A DNA stretch of 64,000 nt from Henckelia pumila (lineage: Eukaryota > Streptophyta > Magnoliopsida > Lamiales > Gesneriaceae), in NCBI RefSeq assembly GCF_033568475.1, contig NC_133122.1:180935449-180999448 (forward strand). Reading direction: 5' to 3'. The notes under the pieces were generated by a model. It was not told the DNA's origin. It did no database searches and saw only the letters and a list, made by a program, of their open reading frames with translations. Shown here piece after piece: positions 41,827 to 54,700 of this stretch. The position numbers were made by a program, and so were the translations under genes. Position 1 is the first letter of the stretch; every line of letters begins with the position of its first letter.

Positions 41827-44800
41827 TGTAACGCCCGAAAATTTGTTATGTAAACCCGCATGCATAACTAGGGGATTTAATGATTTAAAAATAAGTTGAA
41901 AAAGGGTTAAATGATTTTATGTGTGTATTATGTGATTTATTTGCATGTTTTAAATGTTATTATAGCATTTATTATCGAATTTATGAATTTATTCGAGAAA
42001 GATATTTTGCGATCACATAGACGGAACCGTGGACGAACAATTAGTGGATTTAAGTATTTTTAACTTAGTTTAATTTATTAGTTAAGCCTAACCCATTAAA
42101 CATGCAAATATATATCAAATATTAATCCCCATTTTTCTCCATCATCATGTGAACACCTTCTCAGCTGCCTCCATCAGATTTCATAGCCTCCATAGACACA
42201 CTCACACATACTTTCACGTAAAGTTTGAGAAATCTCGAAGGTTCGATGCCCCGTTCATCCCGGAAGGCGATCTATGCGACGGTAACGTAGTTTTGAGCGT
42301 ATTTAATGCAAAAGCACGTTAGAATTCCTTATTGGCCACCATTTAAGTCATATTATTCTGATTTTCACATGAAAAGTCTGTTTATGCATTTTGCATGTGG
42401 TTTAATCAAAGAACAACCAAGAACACATAAGCAGTCCACGTTTTTTTTATGGCTTATGCATCAAATTTCTCATGTTTTTCTGCCATGACTTGTTCCAGCA
42501 TGCTACACCACGTCATGGGGTCTGAGTTAAGGTCGAGTTGTATGGTGGCTTGAGTAGGTAAGGGCATGAAGCAAATCTGGTTCAGTAATGGTACCACAGG
42601 TCGTGCAGGTCTAGGGTTTCATGAAAGAGGGGCTCGTTCTCTAATCCTACAAACATAGGCCAAGGTTTGAGGTCAGGTTGATCAGGTTAGGACCGCCCAG
42701 ATTTTGGATAAGTCTGGGTGGCGGGGCTCCGGCCAAGTGTGGCTGGAGCAGGCGGCACGAACATGATTTGGCAGACTGCTCAAAGCTACGCACGAGAAGA
42801 GGTTGAGCAGTTCTGGGGCAGAGGCTCGTACATGTTATAGGGCTTGAGTTAGGGGCTGGTTCTAGGTTGGTTAGAACCCCAAGACCTTGGGGAAGGTTGT
42901 GCAGGCGAGGCTCCGGTCGGTGGTGGCCGGAGCCAGGCGACCGAAGTCTCCAAAGGGAGGCTGGTCGCGGCAGAAAATCTGCGCAAGCTAGGTTCTGAAT
43001 TTTTAGTTTTAGGCGGGCCGGGCTCGGGTCTTTGGGTCTGGGTCGGGTCTAAAAATATAGTGGGTCAAGTTAGTTGGGTCCGGGTCCGAGTTATATTAGT
43101 TGGGCTTGGGGATTTTTTTAAAGCTAATTAACCAAGAGCTTAAGTTAGGAATTTATGGGCTTAAGTTAGTTAAATTAATTGATTTGGGTTGGTTAATTTT
43201 ATAACATGGGATTAATTAATTAATTAATTAATTAAGTGAGTCCGTTAGTTTTTATTGGCCCAGTGGTCCATGAGAATTATTGGGCCAAGACTTGTGGAGC
43301 TAAGAAAATTAATGGGCCAAACTAGATGTTAATGGGCTTGAATAATTTATTGGGCTAAATTTAAGTTAATGAGCCAGACTAAAAAGATATTGGGCTAATA
43401 TGTTGGGCTAAGTATTAATGGGCTAAATGGAATTTATGGGCTAGTTAAGTAATGAGCCTAGATTGAGTTTGGGTCAGTCTATGAATGTATGAGCTTAAGT
43501 CTCAGGGGTCAGCAGTTTGAACAAGTCCATGAAAAATAAATAGTCCGTAAATATATATTTAATTCATGCATGTATCTTTTTAATGTATGAGTATGTTTTT
43601 ATGAAAATAATTAAATATATATTTACAGGCAAAGTTTTATGAAATGATGAAATTATGATGATTTTATTTTAAGTTCATGCATCATGAAAGAAATATTTTA
43701 TGAATGACTATGAGCATGTAAAAATAAGTTTTTAAGAAAGTTGAAGTGAAGGTAGAAAGTGATGTGGTTGGAGGCCGGGATACCGGGCCTGGTGACCTTC
43801 TTGTTAAAGTTAAGATGAGCTCATGGATCCAGCATCGAGTGTTGGTGAAGTAACATAAGAGGTGTAGATCCCATCGCCACATATGTTGGTTCTAGATTGA
43901 TCAATCGAATATGTAACGGTCACACGACATTGATACAACCTATATGAAAGTTTAAGTTTATGACATGCCATATGATGTTATGTATAATGTTCAAGTTCAA
44001 GAAATGGTTATGTACTCGATGAAGTTTACTAAACAGTATGGGCCCGTTTGATAGACTTGATAACTCCAGGATTGATTTGCAAGCCCATGTTTGTCTCAAT
44101 TTTTGAGCTTAGATAAACATATGGATTGATAAAAATATACTGTAGTAGTTGGACAATGGATCTAACACTTCTGTCATGAATTAATTTTGTCCATATGGAT
44201 TACGCACCATCATTTACCATACTACCCCTTTAATATAATAATAAATAATAAAATCACAGCTTATTCATGAAGGGGTGGATGAGAGAATTGAGGGAAGTAA
44301 GGGTATTTTGTTCATGACATAAAATATATATTAATCAATCCCACTAATATATCACACATAAAACATAATATTAACTATCAAATACAAATATAATCTTCAT
44401 TTATCAACCACTTATCAATCAATTTATTAATCATTTAGTTATCTCATCCTCTTACAAAACGGAGCCTATGATGATAATGATTATGCGAAGATATGATAAT
44501 GATGATGTTTAAGATGCTGCATTATGAAATGTTTTTAAGATCATGCATGTATAAGTATATTCACGATATTTTATATGATGTGTGCATGCATGTGGTTTCA
44601 CGTTGATATGTAAGGATAGAACGTATTGAGCCTCTAGGCTCACTAGACTTAAATGGTGTAGGTGAGCAAGAGTCTAATGAGGATGTTGTCCCAACTGGCG
44701 GTGAAGGCGTATGAGCGTCTGAGCAGCTAGTACCCATGACCATAGCTTATTTTAAGATATGGATGTTTTGAGTTTAAAACAGTATTTTCGCACATGTTTT

Positions 44801-44893
44801 AATATTTTCACAGTTTATTGGATGTGAAATTTGAGAGTAATGCATGGATTTTAGATTTAAAAAAAAAATTCAGTAGTAGTTTGAGTCGTTTCA
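41827..44893 (+). repeat. LARD 5' LTR (3.07 kb)
   Basis: Longer than its partner because it keeps about 1 kb (about 42243-43267) that the 3' LTR lacks, and because it holds the MITE at 44040-44466. Conversely it lacks blocks present in the 3' LTR near 46105-46330 and 47700-47960. Shared parts are by eye over 90% alike. Confidence 0.8.
44040..44466. mobile_element. PIF/Harbinger-like MITE in the LARD 5' LTR
   Basis: 427 bp, starting gggcccgtttgatag and ending caaaacggagcc, an imperfect TIR pair. It is flanked by tat on both sides (44037-44039 and 44467-44469). The homologous place in the 3' LTR (near 47308) shows one uninterrupted tat, which is an empty site. A 3-bp TSD and a GGGCCCGTTT-type terminus fit PIF/Harbinger (Tourist-like) MITEs. 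Confidence 0.8.
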
Positions 44894-44896
44894 ATT

Positions 44897-44909
44897 GGTA
44901 TCAGAGCCA
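44897..44909 (+). promoter_or_regulatory. LARD primer-binding site (tRNA-Met)
   Basis: tggtatcagagcc, complementary to the 3' end of initiator tRNA-Met, 3 nt after the 5' LTR. Confidence 0.9.
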
Positions 44910-45140
44910 TGGTCCTTGGAGGGTGACTAGCCTGCTACGTGAACCTCAGAAGCTGCACTGCCAGTTTGTAAGTTTTAAATATTTTAAGTATGTTTTTATA
45001 TATGTGACACATGATATATGTTTTTCAATGAGTTTATGTTATAAAAACTTATGTTATGAGAATTTAAAGTTATGAAAATTTTAAGATGAAAATACGAAGT
45101 TATGCATTGCGGTTACGTGAGGGATTTATGGGATTACAGT

Positions 45141-45745
45141 ATGTCTTCGAAACACGTCACACACGAGGATGTCCAGAATGTTATTTGAGATAAAGATCAA
45201 GTTATCGGATCACTTAGAGCTTAATTGGATGTTGAGAAACGTGCGAAAGAGGAACTGATCGATAACATGAAGACGTTGCAGGCGAATAAAAGCGAGATAG
45301 AGGAACATATGAATCACCTCAAAGCTGACATAGAAAGATTTTCTTACTATCTTGACAAAGAGGAAGAGGAGCATGGGAAGACAAAAGAAAGCTAGAGTCG
45401 TTCCTAACTACCATTACTGAGTATGAGGAACGGGATAGTCTGATAGAGACTAAAATGAAGGAACTTCGAACCGTGGTCCAACAGGCTTCACACAATGAAG
45501 CACAGTGGCGCCACGAGTCGGATACATGCATACAAGAATTAGAAGGTCAAGTGCAAGCCCACAATACTCAAAACTTGCATGCACAGAACCAAGTGCAAGA
45601 GTTTCAAAACACGGTGCAAGGTCGTGATGAGTTGATTGCGATACTCTTTGCGCAACTTCAACAAGAAATCATGGAATTTAAAGAGGACCCCGAGGAAATC
45701 CCAGCGGAAGATGAAGCCTCGGGCGATGGAGAGATTATAGATTAG
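45141..45745 (+). pseudogene. LARD internal ORF, coiled-coil protein of about 200 aa, broken
   Basis: Starts MSSKHVTHEDVQNVI and meets TGA 45186 and a TAA about 36 nt later. It continues with heptad-rich sequence (EELIDNMKTLQANKSEIEEH) to a frameshift near 45388. Then it is open to the stop at 45743 (MKELRTVVQQASHNEAQWRH; acidic end EEIPAEDEASGDGEIID). Long heptads rich in Glu, Gln and Lys indicate a coiled coil throughout. I know no enzyme with this pattern. It may be a small accessory protein of this LARD family, or the relic of a gag-like or captured gene. Confidence 0.6.
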
Positions 45746-45880
45746 GTTTTCGTTTAGTATAGTCTATTTATTTTCAGCATTGCTTTGATACTCTTTATTA
45801 GGTCCGGTGGCTGAAATTTCAGATCTATTCGGTGCTTACTGCAATTTCGAGGACGAAATTTCGTTTAAAGGAGGGAGAAT

Positions 45881-47988
45881 TGTAACGTCCAAAAATTCGT
45901 TACGTAAACCCGCATGCATAATTAGAAGATTTAATATTTAAAAATAAGTTAAAGGGGGTTAAATGATTTTATGTGTTATTATGTGTATTATGTGATTTAT
46001 TTGCATGTTTTAAATGTTATTATAGCATTTAACCTGCTATTATGGAATTTATGACTTTATTCGAGAAAGATATTTTACAATCGCGTAGACGAGACCGTGG
46101 ACGAACGATATAGAGATTTTTCATCTAGAATTTTTACTAAGGATTTCAAGAGACAAAATTTATTATTTTAAGATTTTATTTTTAGAAAATAAGAGTTTTA
46201 ATATATATATATATATATATATGTATGTATAGAAGTTCATTTTTATCTAAAATAAGCCATTTTATGGACTTTTAAAGTATTTTCAAAAGTCCATAATTAT
46301 ATATTACAAAAATTATAAGTTTTTAATCTGATAATTAGTGAGTTTAAGTGATTTTAAATTAGTTTAATTTATTAGTTAAGCCCAACCCATTAAACATGCA
46401 AATATATATCAAATATTAATTCCCATTCTTTTCTATCATCACGTGAACACCTTCTCAGCTGCCTCCATCAGATTTCACGGCCTCCATACACACACTCACA
46501 CATACTTTCACATAAAGTTTGAGAAATCTCGAAGGTTGTCCAGGAGAATTATTGGGCCAAGACTTGTGGAGCTAAGAAAATTAATAGGCCAGACTAGGTG
46601 TTAATGAGCTTGAATAATTTATTGGGCTAAATTTAAGTTAATGAGCCAGACTAAAAAGATATTGGGCTAATATGATGGGTTAAGTATTCATGGGCTAAAT
46701 GGAATTTATGGGCTAGTTAAGTAATGGGCCTAGATTGAGTTTGGGCCAGTATATGAATGTATGAGCTTAAGTCTTAGGGGTCAGCAGCTTGAACAAGTCC
46801 ATGAAAAATAAATAGTCCATAAATATATATTTAATTCATGCATGCATCTTTTTAATGAATGAGTATGTTTTTATGAAAATAATTAAATATATATTTACGG
46901 GCAAAATTTTATGAAATGATGAAATTATGATGATTTCATTTTAAGTTCATGCATCATGAAAGAAATATTTTATGAATGACTATGGAAATGTAAAAATAAG
47001 TTTTTAAGGAAGTTGAAGTGAAGGTAAAAAGTGATGTGGTTGGAGGCCGGGATATCGGGCCCGGTGACCTTCCTGTTAAAGTTAACATGAGCTCATGGAT
47101 CTAACATCGAGTATTGGTGAAGTGACATAAGAGTTGGAGATCCCATCGCCACGTACGTTGGTTCTAAATTGATCAATTGAATATGTCACAGTCACAAGAT
47201 ATTGATACAACCTATATGAAAGTTTAAGTTTATGACATGCCATATGATGTTATGTGTAATTTTCAATTCAAGAAATGGTTATGCACTCGATGAAGTTTAT
47301 TAAACAGTATGATGATAATGATTATGTGAAGATATGATAACGATGATGTTTAAGATGCTGCATTATGAAATGTATTTAAGATCATGCATGTATAAGTATA
47401 TTCACGATATTTTATATGATGTGTGCATGCATGTGGTTTCACGTTGATATGCAAGGATAGAACGTGTTGAGCCTATAAGCTCACTAGACTTAAATGGTGC
47501 AGTTGAGCAAGAGTCTAATGAGGATGTTGTCCCAACTGGCGGTGAAAACCTATGAGCGTCCGAGCAGCGAGTACCCGTGACCATAGATTATTTTAAGATA
47601 TGGATGTTTTGAGTTAAAACAGTATTTTCGCACATGTTTTAATATTTTCACAGTTTATTGGTTGTGAAATTTGAGAGTAATGCATGAATTTTAGATTTAT
47701 GAATTTATGATTAAGTTTGCATGAGATTGATGAAGAAATACTATTTAAGTATTTAATTATGAGATTTTTATGCATGAAATTTTATAATAATTTAGTATTT
47801 AATTTTAAGTTATTTAATTACACGAAACACAATTATATGTTTATATAGTGTGTACACTTTATGTAAAATTATTTTAAGTATAGTATATATATGTATGTAT
47901 GAGCATATATATATGGTATTATTATTTTAAAGTAAAGAAATAGTATGAAGTATATAAAAAAAATTAAGTAGTAATTTGGGCCGTTTCA
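45881..47988 (+). repeat. LARD 3' LTR (2.11 kb)
   Basis: Starts TGTAACG after the polypurine tract and ends GTTTCA. It contains a (TA)n run near 46202-46222. It carries a deletion of about 1 kb relative to the 5' LTR at about 46537. Confidence 0.8.
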
Positions 47989-48216
47989 TATGTTTAGTTT
48001 CAGTTGTTATTACTTTTTAGCCGTTGCATTTAGACTCTGTAATTTTCGATTTGAACGGTAAAAGTAATTCGATTTCAGTTTATGAAAATACTTTGTAGTT
48101 TCAGTTTATGAATGACAAGACTAATTTCTGAAATTTTTGAAATTCGAGGCTTGTTATTTAATGTAAAAATATTAAATAACGTCGATGTCAAATAGACACA
48201 ATTTTGGGATGCGACA

Positions 48217-50075
48217 GAAATTATTTACACAATCGTGTTCTTGCATACTTAAATCATATGGGGTTTTACAACGTGACATCGAGTATTTGAAAATCAACTC
48301 CAACAAAGTAAAAGATCGTAGTACTCGTATCGGTCTAATATAAGAGATATTATATTCAACCGATCCATTTTGACAACAACATGACCACCAAAATATAAGA
48401 CACATCAATACTATCCATTTCGAAAAAAAATTTCTCACATAATAATTTGTAACAAAGAGATAGAAGAATTTTGGACTTCAGAAGTCTAAGAAAGAAAGAG
48501 ATGCACAAGAAAAATTGCATTCGATAGTTGTGAGAAAAAATGAATAGTAGCTTCGAAGTTTTTAAAGATTTGAAAGTTAAAGTTGTGAGAAGAAATGCAT
48601 CATAGTTGCGAAGTTTTTAAAGATTTTGAAAGTTTACGGAAAAATTTATTTTATGAATACTGAATAGTTGATAAGTACGAATCCTATAGCTTATTTGGCA
48701 CTCTATTTTGTCGTATTCGTGCTTATCTGACGTTTTTGTTCCTAGTTTTGCGCATAAATCGTCACGCTTTCTTTGTTTGTAGGTTTGACTAAAATTGGAG
48801 AAAACTTGAATATTAAAGAAGAAGTCAAACATTACAATGCACGTTAGAGTTTGGCCGGAAGACAAGGAAAAATCATAAGCAAAGAAAATTGAAGAAATTC
48901 TAGTGCACGGACCCCAAATGGTCTAGGAGAGGGTCCGTGCATCATTGTATCAAGATCGACAATAGATTTTAATGAACAAACCTAAGCCCGAACCCATGTC
49001 CGGACCAGGCACGAACCACCCTCCAGAAGGTGTCCGGGGTCCGTGCATGTCGCAGAAAAAATATTCCAACGCCGTGCAGAATATGGAAATTTTGGATTTT
49101 ATTTGTTTTGGGAAATCTTGGGCTCTAATTATGAAAGAAAATAGGGCTTTTGAAGGAAAAATATAAAAGAAAATGAGGGCCTAACTTGAAGGAACTTTTG
49201 TCAAATACGTGGCAATGATTGATGTTTTGTACCGTTGACGTTCCTGGTCATTTTTTTGAAATTTGAATTCATCTTGAATTTATTTTGCTCTTAAATTTAA
49301 TTAAAATATTTGTCTTAGAATAATTTATTTATTTCAATTAGTTAAATAATTCATAAAAATCACTCATTTTGATTTGCTTAGATTAAATTGAATAATTTAT
49401 AATATATTAGTAATTAAACAATAGTCTCTGTGAGATCGACTTGAATTCAATCAAATGTTATTATAATTTAGCTTAGTGCACTTGCTAGAATTCCAAAACA
49501 AAATATTCGATTAATAGTCAACGCGGGAATCACGCTGAATATAATGCAGAACCCGAGAATCGGGCTGAAAGTGAAAACTTAGGGAGGCTCAAGAAGGAAA
49601 CAGCCTAATAGGTCCCCGTAGGTTAGAAGATGACTGACATTGCATGAATACTGAATACTCAACGCATAAATCATGCTGATATAATACAAAACCCGAGAAT
49701 ATGGTTGAAAAGTGAAAGCTTGTCGAGGCTCAAGAAGGTAATAGGTCCGCGTTAGCTTAGGAGATGACTAATGCATGCACGGGACACTCCGTTGCTTTTT
49801 TAAGCGGATGCTGCATATTGTTTTTAGCAGAGTTCGCCACTACTGATGACAACCATCATAGTTTTGAAATTAATTTTTTTTTTAAAATTTAAAAATTAAA
49901 AAACCCCAAAAACCTATCTAAAGTACCAAACCAAGCAGTCGTTTTGCGTTGATTTTTGCTCAATGATGGCGTGGATCGGATTTAATTTTACTCAATCAAG
50001 GCTTGGATCTGTTTTAAAATCAATCAATTCGAAAGAAATTGATTTGATTTGAACGATATACAGAAAAAAAAAATC
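48217..50075. other. degenerate LTR-retrotransposon-like DNA with a diverged tandem duplication
   Basis: No intact gene. The 48900-49060 part has GC-richer blocks with repeated ggtccgtgca. A tctctgtgagatcgac stretch near 49425 resembles LTR ends of Tat/Athila-type gypsy elements. At about 49515-49780 a unit of about 130-145 bp is duplicated with divergence (acccgagaat, ggctcaagaagg, ggtcc, agatgact shared). Family assignment is weak. Confidence 0.35.
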
Positions 50076-50080
50076 AAACT

Positions 50081-50343
50081 TATTGTGAAAAAGTAAAAAT
50101 TTATGGTAAAAAGTAAAAACTCAAAAACTCAAAATATATCAAACTTTACACTTTATAATATTTTTCTCTCAACTCAATTGTATTTTTCATCACAAATGAA
50201 GACCTATTTATAGATCCACATTTGAGATTAGTCCAAAAATTAATATATCATCATCTACATCATCACACACTAATTTTCAACATTTTACAACTCAATATTC
50301 AACATTCAATATTCAAAAATAATAAAATAATATATTTTCAAGA
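50081..50343 (-). repeat. E3 3' LTR
   Basis: 263 bp, adjoining the polypurine stretch aagggggag (reading on the - strand). Its first bases read TCTTG instead of TGTTG. Confidence 0.88.
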
Positions 50344-50508
50344 CTCCCCCTTGTGATGATGATCGTCATATGATGATTGTCTTTATTACGTGTTTTATGC
50401 TACCTCGTTAAAAACCTTACTAGAAAAAACCCAGTGGGATAAAGACCATAGCAAGGAAAAAAGAGTGCAGCCACGTAAACTCCCCCTTATGTTAACATGA
50501 GTGAATCT

Positions 50509-51102
50509 TTACATATTCCTTAGATTGCGCATCCCAATGTTGTATATGTGATTTCTGAATATCGTCGTGGGAAGTACCTTTGTGAAGAGTTCTGATGAGT
50601 TCTCACTTGATTGAATATAACAGATATCAATATCTTTATTCTTCTCAAGCTCTTGAGTGTAGGCAAAGAACTTTGGGGGTATATGTTTGGTTCTGTCACT
50701 TTTGATGCATTTTTCTTTCATTTGAGCAACACATGCAGCATTATCTTCATATAGTGTCACAGGCTTCTTGTCTACTGTCAATCCACACGATGTTTGAATA
50801 TGTTTGGTCATTGACTTTAACCATACACATTCACGACTTGCTTCTTGTAATGCAATAATCTCGGCGTGATTTGATGAAGTTGTTACGAGTGTTTGTTTCT
50901 GTGAACGCCAAGAAATTGCGGTGCCTCCACCAGTAAATATATATCCGGTTTGGGAACGTGCCTTATGTGGATCAGATAAATATCCAGCATCAGCATAACC
51001 AATGATACTTTGATTGGTGTCTTTTGAGTATAAAAGTCCCAAATCTGTCATTCCTCGTAGATAACGGAATATATGTTTAATTCCGTTCAAGTGCCTCTTT
51101 AA
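50509..51102 (-). pseudogene. E3 pol 3' part (RNase H)
   Basis: An open 193-aa frame starting at NGIKHIFRYLRG, with YADAGYLSDPHKARSQTGY, IIALQEASRECVW and TLYEDNAACVAQ. These are the copia RNase H motifs. It directly continues the RT part found beyond the gypsy insertion at 57303. Confidence 0.9.
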
Positions 51103-51694
51103 TGTGAGACCCCGATTCTAATCTTCTAAACTCGAATAATTAAACAAAATCGAACATAATAAGCCGCGGAAAACGAATCAAAAATTTTTTTTTTAAAAAA
51201 AGCCTCGCGCCCGCGCGAGGTCATCACCTCGCGCGCGCGCAGGCTACGCGAACAGAGACTCACGGAGATGCTCGCCCCCGCGCGAGAAGGGAGCTCGTGC
51301 ACGCGCGGGCAAAATCTCCCGAGCCTCTCAAACTCCTTGCGCGCGCGCGAGGTGTTGCCTCGCCCGCGCGCAGGCAAAATGGGCAGAGGGGTCGAGGAGC
51401 CTGCAAAACAACCAACAAGGCAATTCTAAACATTCCAAGTTCAAACATAATACAAATCAATATTTAGAACATGCCAAATCTAGGTTTTTCCCAAAATACA
51501 ATAACCAATCGAGTTTAATAAATGAGTTCCACCGACTCAACAAACTAATACAATTCCAAATAGACTCGACCCTACGACCCGGAGTCTCACTTCTATCAAT
51601 CTCACCCCCAAGCTAAATATCAAAACGATCCTCAATCACTAAAAACTCTGATTATCTCGATTAAACTGAATTATAATAAAATCGGGGCATTACA
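51103..51694 (-). repeat. Tekay-like 3' LTR
   Basis: 592 bp. The CG-rich part (about 51198-51375) is rich in cgcgcgc and opens false ORFs on both strands. Confidence 0.93.
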
Positions 51695-51782
51695 ATTCTC
51701 CCCCTCTAAGATTCGATTTCGTCCTCGAAATCTGACAGATCACAGACTAAACAAAACGAAACAAACTGAAGACTAACTCACC

Positions 51783-54700
51783 TCAATCGAACAACTCTGG
51801 AAATCGCTGCCTCATATCGGATTCGGTCTCCCAAGTCGCTTCTTCAACTCCGTGACGACTCCACTGAATCTTTACCAATGGAATTGACTTGTTTCTGAGT
51901 TGTTTCTCTTTTCTGTCAAGAATCTGAATTGGTCGCTCTAAGTAACTCAGAGTCTCATCAAAGAACGTGAGACGGATCCGGATGATATTTCTGTAGCATC
52001 GAAACGTGAAACACATCGTGGATGCCTGAAAGAGACGGAGGAAGAGCAATCTTATAGGCAAGATCGCCTATCTTCTCCAGAATTTCGTACGGACCAAGGA
52101 ATCTTGGCGACAATTTTCCTCTCTTTCCGAATCTGACAGTGCCCCTGAACGGAGAAATCTTCAGAAACACACGGTCTCCCTGCTCGAAACACAGTGGCCT
52201 GCATCTGACATTCGCATACTTGGCCTGTCGGTCTTGGGCTGTCTTCATTCTGAATTGGATTAACTTCACCTGCTCTGCCATATCGCGAATCATATCTGGA
52301 CCCAACTCAGGTGATTCTGAAATCTCATCCCAAAATAACGGAGATCTGCACTTTTTTCCGTACAAAGCTTCAAAAGGTGTCATTCCAATACTCGCCTGGA
52401 AGCTATTATTGTACGAAAACTCCACTAGAGGCAAGGACTCCTGCCAACCTGATCCAAAATCAAGCACTACAGCGCGAAGCATATCCTCCAAAGTCTGGAT
52501 CGTACGCTCGGACTGACCGTCGGTCTGAGGGTGATATGCTGTGCTCAAGTGCAAACGAGTACCCAAAGCCTCCTGAAGACTGTGCCAAAAGTGAGAAGTG
52601 AACCTCGGATCTCTATCTGATACTATCGACTTCGGCACGCCGTGCAATCTCACAACCTCTCTGACATACAACTCGGCCATCTGATCGTGACGGTATGTCA
52701 TACGGTAAGGAATGAAGCAAGCAGATTTCGTCAACCGATCAATCACTGCCCATATCGCATCACAACCTCTGACTGAACGCGGTAGCTTCGTGACAAAATC
52801 CATAGAGATATGATCCCACTTCCATTCCGGAATAGGTAAACTGTGCAATAATCCTCGGGCTTCTTCCTCTCGGCTTTCACCTGTTGAAAATTCAGACAAC
52901 GGGATACAAACCTCGTGACATCTCCTTTCAACTGTTTCCACCAGAATTGAGTCTTCAAGTCATTATACATCTTCCGGCCTCCAGGATGAACACTGAACCG
53001 ACTGCAATGCGCCTCTCGTAGAATACGCTGTCTTAACTCAGAAACATCGGGCACAACAATACGTCTATTCACAAACAAAACGTCATCCCTGACCTGAAAC
53101 TCTGACTGGTGACCTGATCGGACTCTCTCTATCGAACTCTGAATACTCGGATCTGATCTCTGAGCCTCTCTAATCGACTGAAACAACTCTGGCTCGGCCT
53201 GAATCGCAAAAACTCTGATGGATCTCCTATCGGTCTCAAACTCCAAACCAGAAGTACAACAGTCTTCAATCAATCGAGAGACACCAATCGTAGAAAGAGA
53301 CAAAGAACAAAGCTTCCGACTAAGAGCGTCTGCAGCTGCATTCGACTTTCCAGGATAATACTTGATCTCGCAGTCGAAGTCCTTAAGCAAATCCATCCAT
53401 CTCCTCTGCCTCATATTCAGCTCGGACTGAGAAAACAAGTATTTCAGGCTCTTGTGGTCGGAAAATATCTCAAACGACTCGCCATAAAGGTAATGGCGCC
53501 AAGTCTTCAAAGCAAAAACGATTGCAGCTAGCTCGAGATCATGGATCGGATAACGAGTCTCGTGAGGCTTCAGCTGCCTCGAAGCATAAGCTATGACATG
53601 CTTTCTCTGCATGAGAATGCATCCAAGACCACGATGAGAAGCATCGCAGTACACAGAAAAACCTCCAGTACCTGATGGAATAGACAAGATTGGAGCGCTG
53701 GTCAATCTCTTTTTCAAATCAAAGAAACTGGCCTCACACTGCTCGGACCAAACAAACGGTGCATTCTTCTGGGTTAACTAAGTAATCGGCTTTGCAATGG
53801 AAGAGAATCCCTCGATAAATCGGCGATAATACCCCGCTAAACCCATGAAGCTTCGGATTTCTGGCACTGATGTCGGTCTCTGCCAATTCATAACTGCTTC
53901 GATCTTACTGGGGTCCACAGATATTCCATCTCCCGATACAATGTGGCCTAAGAAAACCACTCGGTCCAACCAAAACTCGCACTTTGATAGCTTAGCATAC
54001 AACTGTTCGGCTCACAAAGTCTGCAATACGATTCTCAAATGCTCGGCATGATCAGAACGGTTCTTCGAATAGATCAGAATGTCGTCGATGAAGATGATGA
54101 CAAACTCATCTAGATACCGCTGAAAGATGCGATTCATCAGGTCCATAAAAACTGCTGGAGCATTGGTCAAACCAAACGGCATGACTATGAATTCGAAATG
54201 CCCATATCTGGTTCTAAAAGCTGTCTTAGGCACATCCTCGTTACGAACTCTCAGCTGATGATACCCTGATATCAGATCTATCTTCGAATACACTGAAGAA
54301 CCTTGCAGTTGATCAAAAAGATCGTCGATTCTTGGTAGAGGATACTTATTCTTGACCGTCGCTTGATTCAACTGACGGTAGTCGATGCAAAGTCGCATAG
54401 AACCATCTTTCTTCCTCACAAAAAGCACTGGTGCACCCCAAGGCGATACGCTAGGTCGGATGTATCCCTTGGAAATCAAATCCTCTAACTGTTCCTTCAA
54501 TTCTTTCAACTCTAACGGAGCCATACGATAAGGTGCTTTCGAAATAGGTTGAGTGTCTGGTGCAAGTTCAATGCTAAATTCGATGTCTCGAATAGGCGGT
54601 AAACCAGGAATCTCGTCTGGAAAAACATCTGGAAACTCGCTAACAACCGGTATCTCAGACAACTCAGGACTAGACCTCTGAACATCCATTGCATAAATCA

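Larger units (their letters stand above)
41827..47988 (+). mobile_element. LARD-like non-autonomous LTR retrotransposon
   Basis: Two very long LTRs (41827-44893, 3067 bp; 45881-47988, 2108 bp) start TGTAACG and end GTTTCA. The interior (44894-45880) is only about 1 kb. A canonical initiator tRNA-Met site (tggtatcagagcc, 44897-44909) follows the 5' LTR. A polypurine tract (aaaggagggagaat, about 45867-45880) precedes the 3' LTR. The interior carries only a broken coiled-coil ORF; gag, protease, RT and integrase are absent. It must depend on a partner, probably a Ty3/gypsy element. No clean 5-bp TSD is seen (gatat against tatgt). Confidence 0.82.
40914..48216 (+). mobile_element. probable solo LTR split by a LARD-like insertion
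   Basis: The left part (40914-41826) starts TGTGAGAACCCG and has a TATA box (cttataaataac, about 41182). The right part (47989-48216) ends gggatgcgaca. Together they give an LTR-like unit of about 1.14 kb. The flanks aaaat (40909-40913) and gaaat (48217-48221) differ at one base and could be a decayed TSD. No internal coding region belongs to it. The region before the TATA box has many ttcagttga units. Confidence 0.5.

Noticed and set aside
48972..49166. 64-aa proline-rich ORF as a gene
   Set aside because: It lies in a degenerate LTR-like stretch with repeated ggtccgtgca and has no homologue that I recognise.
49515..49780. CRISPR-like array
   Set aside because: There are two diverged copies of one long unit in eukaryotic DNA. 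No spacer-repeat structure was seen anywhere in the window.
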